A DNA stretch of 64,000 nucleotides from Melampsora larici-populina 98AG31 (taxonomy: Eukaryota > Basidiomycota > Pucciniomycetes > Pucciniales > Melampsoraceae). Position 1 is the first letter of the stretch. Every line of letters starts with the position of its first letter. The translations under genes and the position numbers were made by a program. The notes under the pieces were generated by a model, which was given only the letters and a program-made list of their open reading frames with translations, searched no databases and was not told the origin of the DNA. The DNA lies in assembly GCF_000204055.1 (NCBI RefSeq), contig NW_006768794.1:969563-1033562 (forward strand), given 5' to 3'. Shown piece after piece: positions 23,788 through 33,198 of this stretch.

Positions 23788-24270
23788 TTGACCTCCAAGA
23801 TTTCTCAAGCCCCAATTAAACCTGAATCAGATCAAATCAATCCAAATGAAGCTCTCTTAACTGATACAGAAAACTATTCAGTCATTGAACCACAAAAAGA
23901 TGATGGTATTTGGTTATACATCACGTCTGATGAATCTTCAACTAATCAGGGAGTTTCAGATGCACAAACCGCGGTTTCAGTAATCGGTGGCAAGCCTTGG
24001 TTAGATCAAATGGATTGAATGACTTATATCAACAAACTGATCCTGAATATTAAGAATGTCCAATCACCACTCTTCAATCTCCAGTAACCGATGCTTTGGC
24101 TCAGAAGGCTTCCAGTAGTACCGGTGTCGGTTTCATCTCTTGATTGAAAAGAGTTACTGGATCAGTTGGTACTAATGATCAAAACCACGTTTTCAAACCA
24201 GGTATTGTTTGAGGTTTGGTAGGACTCAGTGTTATAAGTAATGCACGCTGTAAGTCTTGATACTTTGTTC
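23788..24270 (+). pseudogene. Decayed cellular gene fragment
   Basis: An open stretch ends at TGA 24016-24018 (CGA or GGA expected) after VSVIGGKPWLDQMD. It continues with MTYINKLT, DALAQKASSSTGVGFIS and NHVFKPGIV, interrupted by stops and frame changes. At least two stops (before LKRVTGS and GLVGLS) could be CGA to TGA. I do not recognise the protein. Confidence 0.35.
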
Positions 24271-24432
24271 TTCCCTACCTTCCTATTGCATTTACTCATC
24301 TATTTGCTTATGGTATTATGAACTTCAGCACCTGATTCATCTATTAGGGCGGTTCAAGATGGCCTTTTACAGCCGGAATTTAAATTATAAGTTTGGTTCG
24401 GGACCTGTAAATTTTAAGTAAATTTTAAAGTT

Positions 24433-24460
24433 CGTGAACCACCTCTAAAGGTGGTTCACG
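24433..24460. other. Perfect 12-bp hairpin
   Basis: CGTGAACCACCT, loop CTAA, AGGTGGTTCACG. It lies in an AT-rich stretch with other GGTTC repeats (24351 onward), possibly a small foldback remnant. Confidence 0.6.
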
Positions 24461-24971
24461 GTTTTGCAAACACCGATCTAATTTTAAATCTTAAATTTCC
24501 ACTTCCTGATATCAAGCGCAAATCAGGAACCATGCTCGAAAAAAAGTTTACTTCCACATTTTTTTTTTGTATGTTCCTGAACGTTGAACCTTCATTCTTT
24601 GAAAAAAAACTTTTTTTTCTTCGCGATCACTTGCCTCTTTCATTACCAAAGTTAAGTTGGTCATTCACGGTTTTTCACCCAAGCGGAGCAGCTGGGTTTC
24701 AGGGTTAGTCATCTGCCTTTTTCGGTCGTTCAACTCCTTCCGCTTTGGTTGGACACTCTTGATGACTCTCGATGATTTTGATATACATATAAGCCCGATA
24801 TCATAGCTTTCCCCATCAGCCTCAGTTCATTTTTCCGCGTACTTCATCTCTTTTGTGCTTGATTCCTGTTTGCTTCCCGTTTTCTTTCATTTTATTTCTC
24901 AAACAACTACTCTCTTCTATATCTTTTGGTTTTTGATTATCGGGGTTAGGTCATTGAGGTCCCAATTGGAG

Positions 24972-26554
24972 ATGCCTGCAAAAACTCAGCCAACCGGCAA
25001 GGTTAGTCTTCTAGTAACCTCACTTTCTACTTTTTCCTATGGACACTGAACTGACCCACCTTTATTTCGTATTTTAAAGGCACCCAGGGCTCGTCGCACC
25101 AGGGCTCAAATCGAAGCCGACTTGCTCGCGTCTGGCCTACCTGTGGCGTCAAAATCTACCCCAGCCACTATCAAACGATCTCGACTCGCTGCCGAAGCAC
25201 GTGCGAAAGGGGCCTCGGTGTCCCAATCAGTCAAAACGAAAGACAGCCCGACCTTTGATCGGATCGACTATCAAACCATCATCACATACATATCCAAACC
25301 AAGTATTCAAAACGCTTTGTTTGGTGGTGGTAGTCAAACTCGGGTGACTGGTATGCCTATGAATCCTAAATCGCTGTTAAATCCCCTCGCCGTGGAGATC
25401 AACAATGACTACAACATAAGACACAACACTACAGCGATGCGACTGAATGGCCGAGTCCTTTATTTACGTCTGAAGCGTTATAAGTCAAAGTATAACGCAG
25501 CCAAAAATTTCAGCCTGAAAACCGGAAGTGGCCTCTCGGCCAAAAACGTCGCTGATGGAATACACACCATGGAAGATCTTCTCGAGTCGATGTGCCCGTT
25601 TTACAAGGATATGGACGCCTTGTTCCGTGACAAAGGCAATGTGACGCCCTTTGGGATTCTCGACAGTGGGGTTGGCCCTGTGGATGACTCTGATGATCCT
25701 AGTGAGAACAAACGAGATGAGCCCAGCGTTGAAGAGGAGGAGGAGGATGGCGAGGGTGACACAACCAATGGCCACGATCATTGTAAGTTTGACCTGGTTC
25801 TTTTTCAAGCTGCTCCTCAAATTGACAAATGACACTTTCCTTTTCAGCGCGCGATTTGCCCAAAGGAAACCTCTCGATGACCAATAACGGCGTCGGCATG
25901 GGCAGTCCTGAACCCGAAGAGTTAGAACACTACACAGACTTCTTCAACGCTCAGGTCGAACCCAATAACCGCGATGTCATTGATACCTTGGACACGGCCT
26001 TCAGTTCTCCTCCACCTACCCCTGGTGTGCCTACCAGAGAGACGCCGATTAACCGCCTACTTCGTGCTGAGGCGCGACCCGCGGCTGTGGCCATTCCGAT
26101 TGAGGAAGATCATCACATAGTTTCAGCGGCTGATCAGAAAGTGCCTTCCAAGAACTCCGCCCGTACAACTCATAAACCAAAATCAGCTAAGAGATCATCC
26201 AAATACGCTCTTACCGCCGAAGAACGCGCGTTGGATACCTCGGAGGATGACGCAACTACGACTACTGCTAGCCTTACCACGGAAAAAGCCACCAAGCGAA
26301 GCGCGCCGCCTCGTTCAACTCTATCTCGACGTGATCTGGACCCTCTCCCCTCAATCGACCCTTCCCAGGTTCACAGCAAGGAGAATAAGCACGCTCTTGC
26401 TTCTGTGATCCAACAAGGGAATGAAGCCCGACTTTTGATGATCACCAAGGCGAACGAGTTACGTCAACACCTGGAATCAACACATTTGCAGGCAGAATTG
26501 GACGCTCGCACCTCCGATCTCTCTTGGGCGAAGGAAAAGTACTTCCTGGACCGT
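24972..26554 (+). CDS. Rust-type nuclear protein gene, 3' end cut by an LTR
   Basis: Exons 24972-25001, 25080-25782 and 25848-26554, with 78- and 65-nt GT-AG introns that keep phase, give 480 codons up to the LTR. The start MPAKTQPTGK is the first Met in a short first exon, followed by the basic stretch APRARRTRAQIEADL. Residues about 60-205 include FDRIDYQTIITYISKPSIQN, YLRLKRYKSKYNAAKNFSL, GSGLS and MEDLLESMCPFYKDMDALF. I recall this arrangement from abundant rust proteins of unknown function. An acidic run (EEEEEDGEG) and a Ser/Thr/Lys-rich part with a second basic patch (KPKSAKRSSK) follow. The end (KHALASVIQQGNEARLLMIT) looks helical. The frame stops at the LTR boundary, so the true C-terminus is lost or lies beyond 41637. 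Probably DNA-binding or transposon-derived, by inference. Confidence 0.7.
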
Positions 26555-28184
26555 TGTAGAACTTATAACCCAACAAGGGTTATACAGAGCTGGAAGAGGA
26601 TAATCTACTAATAAAATGACTAGTAGAAGTTGTCTAAGGACTGCTCTTCTAAAACAACACAATCAGAAAGAGCTCTGTTGTATTGAGTACTGATAAGGCA
26701 CCAGAGAAATATAACTTCACACGTAATTTTAACTTCAAAAGCACACTTTGTATTACTATCAACACTGCTATAGTGTTATTCCCAATTGATAACTGAAAAA
26801 AAAATAAGCAATATCTGATTGATATTATTCCCAATAAGTCTTTATGACTATAAAACTAAAGTAAATTTCTCTTTATAACTGTAATAAAGGGCGTATTTAA
26901 GTGAACAGGTACTATTAAAATAAGTTTATGATGATAAACAAAATAATAATGGCGTAAATGATAAAGAAAAAAAAGGGGAACAACAGTCCCAAAACCCTCT
27001 CAAAGTATATATAACAATGTACTAGAACTTTTACAATGGTCAACAGCCTCAAAACCAATCAAATCCGCCCAAAATTCCCTAAAAACCCTATGATGACGCA
27101 ATGTAACGGTTTTGTTACTAATAAATGATGTAATTTTCACAGCTAAAAGTGATCAATGACGCAATAATATGATGTACAGCACTTCTTATGATGAATACAG
27201 GTGATTTTTTCCTTGTAAACTAGCTGAAAACCAATTTTTGAGATTACGAATTTTTTCAGATGTGCTCCAATTTTTGATTACTAAAGTGCATCTTGTAGCC
27301 CACGTGTTACTGATCATTTCTGACACCTACATGACCTACTTCTGATGAGTGATGAGTAAGATATTGAGTTGTGAAGTTAAGGTTTTTAGTGTTACATATG
27401 ACTTGTGACTGTAAATTCGAGATTCACACCAATTCTTTATTTGCCTTATAACTTTTTACACACACCTCCGTTACTAATGATTTAAAGTTTGTACATTATG
27501 TAATCCACTCTTCTGCGTTGAATGAGCCATCTACCAACCTATTCCGACGTCATTTGACATATGTAATTAGCTGAAAACCTCCATTTTCCACGAATTTCAC
27601 CCATTTTCTTCACTTTTCACAGCTACTACTATCTTTTTCTTGCTCATGTAATATGAAATCATCATCTATAGCCTTAAAAATCCCGGAAAATCCTCTTGGC
27701 AACCTTAAATTCCATCACTACCACTATTACACAACCAAACTACACGTGTACCTCTTGTTTACCAACTTCGAAAAAGTGCTTTTTTCCTAATAACTTCTGT
27801 TTCTACTTATCAACCTTGAAGATTAAAATTGTCATAGTATCATATAATGTTGTTCTTTCATATTCTAACCTCATAATACCCATAACTTTATTTTTACTAA
27901 CCTAAAAACCATTTTCCAACCTTTATACCTATAATTTCGAATTTTTCTTATGTTTTTCTTTCTTTCTTTTTGTAATAAATTTGTAAGTAAACTATAATGA
28001 TCTTAATATATAATGTGAAATAAAATGATGTAATGTTGACCTAATGACCAATACATAAGCCTACAAGAGCTTCAATTGATCAAAAACCTCCATTTCGAAT
28101 TTTCTTTCCTGCTGAATCCTGCTAATAAACTGGTAAACTGGTAATTGTGAATTTTTTAATTGATCCCATAAATTGATCACCACA
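26555..28184 (-). repeat. LTR of Ty3 element A (subfamily 1)
   Basis: 1630 bp, from TGTAGAAC to ACCACA on the plus strand. On the element's sense strand it starts TGTGGTGATC. It is closely similar to the solo LTR at 11146-12770. It is followed inside by TCCTCCTCTT, the complement of a polypurine tract, which marks it as the 3' LTR. Confidence 0.92.
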
Positions 28185-28281
28185 TCCTCCTCTTATTCCA
28201 AACTGCCCCCAGTTTATCAATTAAACAATTCAATTAAACACTCCAAATCACTAAATTCTCAAATTTTCCTTTATTTCCAAT

Positions 28282-29111
28282 ATGGTCAACACTGTTCACC
28301 TTCTGTAGCTTCACCTTGTGTCCAATGCCGGATGGTAAACTCCTCCTGCCACTATCAAATCAATCCTGCTTGCCAAAGATGCCATAGTCTAGGAATAATA
28401 TGCTGTAAGTCCAATTTCTTTCTTCTATTTCTTTCTTCTTTTCTTTATAATAAGTTTCAATGTTTTTATTTAATTCTCTTACAATTTTTTAATGTCTTTT
28501 CTTTATTTAATTTTAATAGCCTACCCCTCAGCGCCTTCATCCAATAATTCACCTGTACCTAATTCTCCTGCCAACAATTACCCTCCACCAAACACGCCTA
28601 ATACTCCTATCAGAATAAATTTCCTTAACCCTTATAATATTAATTTAAATAACACGCCTTCAGCACCTGATTCCCCTAATCCCTCTATTACTTCATCAAT
28701 TGAAACCAACTTTACTACATCTGATCCATTTTTTGAAAGATTATATGAACATAACCTGGCGTGGAAAACTGATTATATAACTTATCAGAATTGGCATTCT
28801 TGGAGGATCCTGGATGATACAATCAGACAATTTAAAGAAGCAGGCTTTGAAGTTCCAAACATAATTAATAATCATTATCATTTGTTGCGTGCACATTCTA
28901 TAGCTGAGTATGTTTCAAGAAGGGGTGAAGATGAGTGTTTGACTGCAGCAACTTTTATTCCATTCCTTAATCATGCTGAGCGTGCAAATGCTGCTATTTT
29001 ATCCCCCTACAGTACTCCTTCTACCAATCCTCCTAATACTGAACCTCCTCTAATTAATTATGTTAATAATAGTCCTCCTGTAATTCCCGCTGTAAATTCT
29101 CCTTATACTGA
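28282..29111 (+). pseudogene. Antisense Zn2Cys6 accessory gene, copy A
   Basis: Exon 1 carries CVQCRMVNSSC then PACQRCHSLGIIC, the CX2CX6CX7CX2CX6C pattern, and ends at 28404. A GTAAGT...ATAG intron (28405-28519) leads to exon 2 from 28520, which runs into the assembly gap at 29112. Compared with the copy at 32137, one extra base after the equivalent ATG (28282) puts that ATG out of frame with the cysteines. An upstream in-frame ATG at 28173, inside the LTR end, could replace it. Exon 2 is open throughout and highly similar to the other copy. The gene may be broken only at its start, or may use the LTR-borne ATG. Confidence 0.7.
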
Positions 29112-29281
29112 NNNNNNNNNNNNNNNNNNNNNNNNNNNNNNNNNNNNNNNNNNNNNNNNNNNNNNNNNNNNNNNNNNNNNNNNNNNNNNNNNNNNNNNNN
29201 NNNNNNNNNNNNNNNNNNNNNNNNNNNNNNNNNNNNNNNNNNNNNNNNNNNNNNNNNNNNNNNNNNNNNNNNNNNNNNNNN
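29112..29281. other. Assembly gap (170 N)
   Basis: A run of N that hides the C-terminus of the copy-A accessory gene. Confidence 1.
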
Positions 29282-29406
29282 ATATCCTTATTTTTTTTTT
29301 TTAAAAATCTTATCTTATATTTTTATTCTGGACTTTTAATTCTTTTAATCTTTTATATATATTTTTATCTTTTGAAATTAATAATATTATTAGTGGTAAT
29401 TTATAC

Positions 29407-30405
29407 TTATAATTGCGCCTCTTCCTCTTCAATGCCCACCTCCTCTTCTTCTGCTAATATTGCCACACCCCTAGGATAAAATCTTTTAACATGTTCAGCA
29501 GCATATTTTCGCGATAATTGAGTTCCATCTAACTCTTCTAGAATATAAGCACCTCCCATATGTTGTTCAACTACCTTATAAGGCCCATTCCATCTATTTT
29601 TAAATAATTTTCCCCATTGAAATTCTAAACTTTTGTTATAAGTTAATACCAAAGTTCCCTTCTCTAATGGATTTCTTAATCTATGCGCATTTTTCTTGTC
29701 CCAATATATAATTCCATCTACTCTTGCCTTCATCATCTTTTCATAAGCCTTCTTCCTTAATTCTTCTCTTCCCAATAATTGTTCCATTCTTGCTTTTAAT
29801 AAATCTTCTCCAGTGTAAATAATATCCCAATCAATACCTAAAAATGTCCCAGCTTCCAAATCCACGGGTAAAATTGCTAGTTGATTAAATAACATCTCAT
29901 AAGGAGATAATCCAGTGGTTCTTTTCGTGGAAATCCTGTCTGCAAATAATACTTGAGGTAGAAATGTTTCCCAAGAAGTCCCAGTCTCATCACTTAATTT
30001 TACCAAAGCTCCTTTAATATCCTTATGACCTCTTTCAACCATTCCTTCTGACTGTGGCCAATATGCCGTGGATTCCCCTAATTTTGATCCTGACATAGCA
30101 ATTGCATCTCTAAATACCCCTTTAAATTCAGAACCTCCATCCACAGTAAAACATTTAACAGAACCATATCTCATTAACCATTCTTTAGTAATAAATTTGG
30201 CCACTGCAGGTGCTGTTAACTTCTTTAAAGGTGCAGCTTCTACCCATCCAGTTAAATCATCTCTAGCTATTATAGAATAATTATAATTACCCGCCTTAAT
30301 ATGAATTGCATCCAAGCTCACTCTTCCAAATAAAGTACTTTCACCAGTTGCCCTTCCCATTTCTTTTTCTTTCTTTGAACTTTTCTTCTGACATATTTCA
30401 CACAT
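29407..30405 (-). pseudogene. Integrase end of Ty3 pol (element A), truncated
   Basis: The 332-codon open frame corresponds to the last part of the element-B polyprotein. It has the CEICQ end of the HHCC finger, catalytic D in SLDAIH, D in TVDGGSEFKG and E in SEGMVERGHKD. The C-terminal RWNGPYKVVEQHMGGAYIL segment follows, then an acidic tail. There are no internal stops. The 5' part is missing because the element-B LTR starts at 30406. Protein similarity to B is high, with many replacements, so this is a sister lineage rather than a recent copy. Confidence 0.9.
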
Positions 30406-32024
30406 TGTAGTATTTAAAGCTCAACAAGAGCTTTACAACACCTAAGAAGGGATAATCTACTACGTGTAATATAGTAGAAGTTGCCTAAAGACTGCCTTCT
30501 TCAAAGAAACCAGCACAAGGGCACTTGCTGACCACTTTGTGATAACAGAGAAAAGGATAAAAGGCACCAGAGAAATAAAGCAATACTGTTGTTAAGTATT
30601 ATTCCCAGATTTTAAGCGCAAAAAAGTCACACACTATGTTTATTACTAGCAATACTGTTGTAAGTATTATTCCCAATTAGACTTGTAGTCTTTAACACAC
30701 GTAAATAAATTTCTCCTTGCTTTTGAAGGGGCGGATTTAAGTGATCTTAGTACAAATATAGTAAATAAATGATGATTTATAACACTACAACAAAGGTATA
30801 AGATGCAGAAAAGGGCGCTACAATCCCAAAATCATCAAGGAGTACTTATATCCACATGTAACAATCTTTACAACAGTCAACAGCCTCAAAAACCAATCAA
30901 ATCCGCCTAAATAACCCTAAAAACCATGTAATGACACAATGTAATGATCTTGTTACTAATGTATGATGTAATTTTCACAGCCAAAAGTGATCAATAACGC
31001 AATGATGTAATGTACAGCACTTCTTAAGATGAATACAGGTGATTTTTTCCTTGTAAACTAGCTGAAACCCAATTTTTGAGATTACGAATTTTTTCAGATG
31101 TGCTCCAATTTTTGATTACTAAAGTGCATCTTGTAGCCCACGTGTTACTGATCATTTCTGACACCTATAAGACCTACTTCTGATGAGTGATGAGTAAGAT
31201 ATTGAGTTGTGAAGTTAAGGTTTTTGGTGTTACATGTGTCTTGTGACTGTAAATTCGAGATTCACACCAATTTCTTATTTCCCTTATAACATTTTACATA
31301 AACCTCCGTTACTAATGATTCAAAGGTTGTACATTATGTAATCCATTTTTCTGCGTTGAATGAGCCATCTACCAACTTATTCTGACGTCATTTGACATAT
31401 GTAATTAGCTGAAAACCTCCATTTTCGACGATTTTCACCTATTTTCTTCACTTTTCACAGCTGCTACTCCCTTTTCCTTGCTCATGTAATATGACATCAT
31501 CTTCTATAACCTTAAAAATCCCGGAAAATCCTCTTGGCAACCTTAAATTCCATCACTACCACCATTACATATGTAAACTACACGCCTAACCCTTGTTTAC
31601 CAACTTCGAAAAAGTACCTTTCTGCTAATAACCTCTGTTTCCCCTTATCAACCTTGAATATTAAAATTGTAACTGTATAATAAACTGTTGTTCTTTCATA
31701 TTCTAACCTTATAAAACCCATAACTTAATTATAAATAAGCTAAAAACCATTTTCCAACTTTTACACCTATATTTTCGAATTTTTCTTATCTTTTCTTTTT
31801 CTGTCTTTTTGTAATAACTTTTTAAGTAAACTATGTTGATCTTAATAATAATTTTGAAATAAGATGACATAATAATGAGCTAATAAGTATACATAAGCCT
31901 CTAAGAGCTTCAATTGATCTGAAAACCTGAATCTCGAATTCTCTGCTATATTGAAGTTTGCTAATAAACTGGTAAAGTAAAGATGATTAATTTTTTTGCT
32001 TAATATCATAAATAGATCACCACA
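30406..32024 (-). repeat. 3' LTR of element B (subfamily 2)
   Basis: 1619 bp, TGTAGTATTTAAAGCTC to GATCACCACA on the plus strand. Adjacent to the polypurine tract on its right side, hence the 3' LTR of the minus-strand element. Confidence 0.95.
30582..30674 (-). promoter_or_regulatory. Twin hairpins in the LTR, each followed by ATTCCC
   Basis: Hairpin 1 is AATACT-7 nt-AGTATT (30582-30600) followed by ATTCCC. Hairpin 2 is AATACT-6 nt-AGTATT (30651-30668) followed by ATTCCC. The subfamily-1 LTRs have the same pair with changed stems: AACACT/AGTGTT and AATATC/GATATT (11350-11366 and 11396-11412 in the solo LTR), again followed by ATTCC(C/T). The equivalent pair lies in the 5' LTR near 40195-40290. 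Conservation with compensatory change suggests a functional structure or a palindromic protein site. Function unknown. Confidence 0.55.
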
Positions 32025-32037
32025 TCCTCCTCTTCTT
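32025..32037 (-). other. Polypurine tract of element B
   Basis: On the sense (minus) strand this reads AAGAAGAGGAGGA directly before the 3' LTR start TGTGGTG. That is the expected primer for plus-strand DNA synthesis. Confidence 0.8.
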
Positions 32038-32136
32038 CCCAAACTGCCCCCAGTTTACCAATCAATAAAATAAATCATCTACTCAATAAATTCGAATTTT
32101 TCCTCAAATCTTTAAATACCCTTCTTAATTATAAAT

Positions 32137-33039
32137 ATGGTTATCACTACACCTCCATCTTTTGCTTCACCTTGTGTTCAATGCCGCATGGTCCATTCTT
32201 CCTGCTTATATCAAATAAATCCTGCGTGTCAAAGATGCCATAACCTTGGTATAATATGCTGTGAGTCTTTTCTTTCATTTCTTTTACTATAATAATCTTC
32301 AATGTTTTTATTTATATTAATTAATTTTACTCTTTTTATACTTTCTTTTATAATTTTTCTTTTAATTCTAGCCTATCCAGCAGCGCCTTCTACCAATATT
32401 TCACCTGTACCTGGTTCTCCTGCTTATAATTTTCCACCTCCAAACACGCCTAATACACCTATCAGAGTCAATTTCTTAAATCCTTATAATATTAATCAAC
32501 ACAATACACCTTCAGCTCCTGATTCTCCAAATCCTTCAATAACCTCATCAATTGAAACCAATTTTACTACTTCTGACCCCTTTTTCGAAAAATTATATGA
32601 ACATAACTTAGCTTGGAAACTTGACTATATTACTTATCAAAATTGGCATTCTTGGAGGATCTTGGATGATACTATAAGACAGTTTAAAGAAGCTGGATAT
32701 GAAGTACCCAACATTACTAATAATCATTATCATCTTTTGCGTGCCCATTCTATTGCTGAATATGTTTCCAGAAAGGGTGAGGATGAAAATTTAACTGTAT
32801 CCACCTTTATTCCATTTATTAACCATGCTGAGCGTGCAAATGCTGCTATTTTATCCCCTTATAATACTCCTTCTACTAATCCTCCTAATACTGAACTTCC
32901 AATAATTAATAATGATCCACCCGTAATTCCTTCTGTTAATTCCCCATATACTGATTATAATTATTCTGAATATACTCCTACCATTTATGAACTTCCCAGT
33001 TGGCTTGATCCACGCCTTTACCCATCTTCTCCTTCTTAA
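32137..33039 (+). CDS. Antisense Zn2Cys6 accessory gene of Ty3 element B
   Basis: Two exons, 32137-32260 and 32372-33039, with a 111-nt GTGAGT...CTAG intron give 263 aa. Exon 1 starts MVITTPPSFASPCVQCRMVH and encodes six cysteines as CX2CX6CX7CX2CX6C. It has Arg after the second Cys and Pro two residues before the fourth, the classical fungal Zn(II)2Cys6 DNA-binding pattern; the last Cys is the final full codon of the exon. Exon 2 has a Pro/Asn/Ser-rich linker (to about residue 100). A conserved helical region follows (DPFFEKLYEHNLAWKLDYIT, then WHSWRILDDTIRQFKEAGYE, then HAERANAAILSP). It ends in a Tyr/Pro-rich tail. It lies between the pol stop and the 3' LTR, on the opposite strand to gag-pol, 159 bp tail to tail. 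Transcription would have to come from the antisense side of the LTR. The domain call is by pattern; the regulatory role is an inference. Confidence 0.82.
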
Positions 33040-33198
33040 TATTACTATTCTTTATTAAATGTACATTGATAACTAGTGAAACATATCCATTATTTTTAAT
33101 CTTTTATATTTTAAATTCTTTTCTTCTATTCTTTTAGTCTTATTATATATTTTTATATTTAGTTATTTGAAATTAATATTATTATATACTTTAAGTAA

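Larger units (their letters stand above)
26555..30405 (-). mobile_element. Ty3 element A, partial (3' LTR side)
   Basis: It consists of a subfamily-1 LTR (26555-28184), an antisense accessory gene copy, an assembly gap, and the integrase end of pol, stopping exactly where the next LTR begins. Gag, protease, reverse transcriptase and the 5' LTR are absent. Left flank CCGT; no matching duplication on the right. Confidence 0.85.

Noticed and set aside
32195..32260. Accessory Cys cluster read as a retroviral-type zinc knuckle
   Set aside because: There is no His in the CCHC position; the spacing CX2CX6CX7CX2CX6C fits Zn2Cys6 instead.
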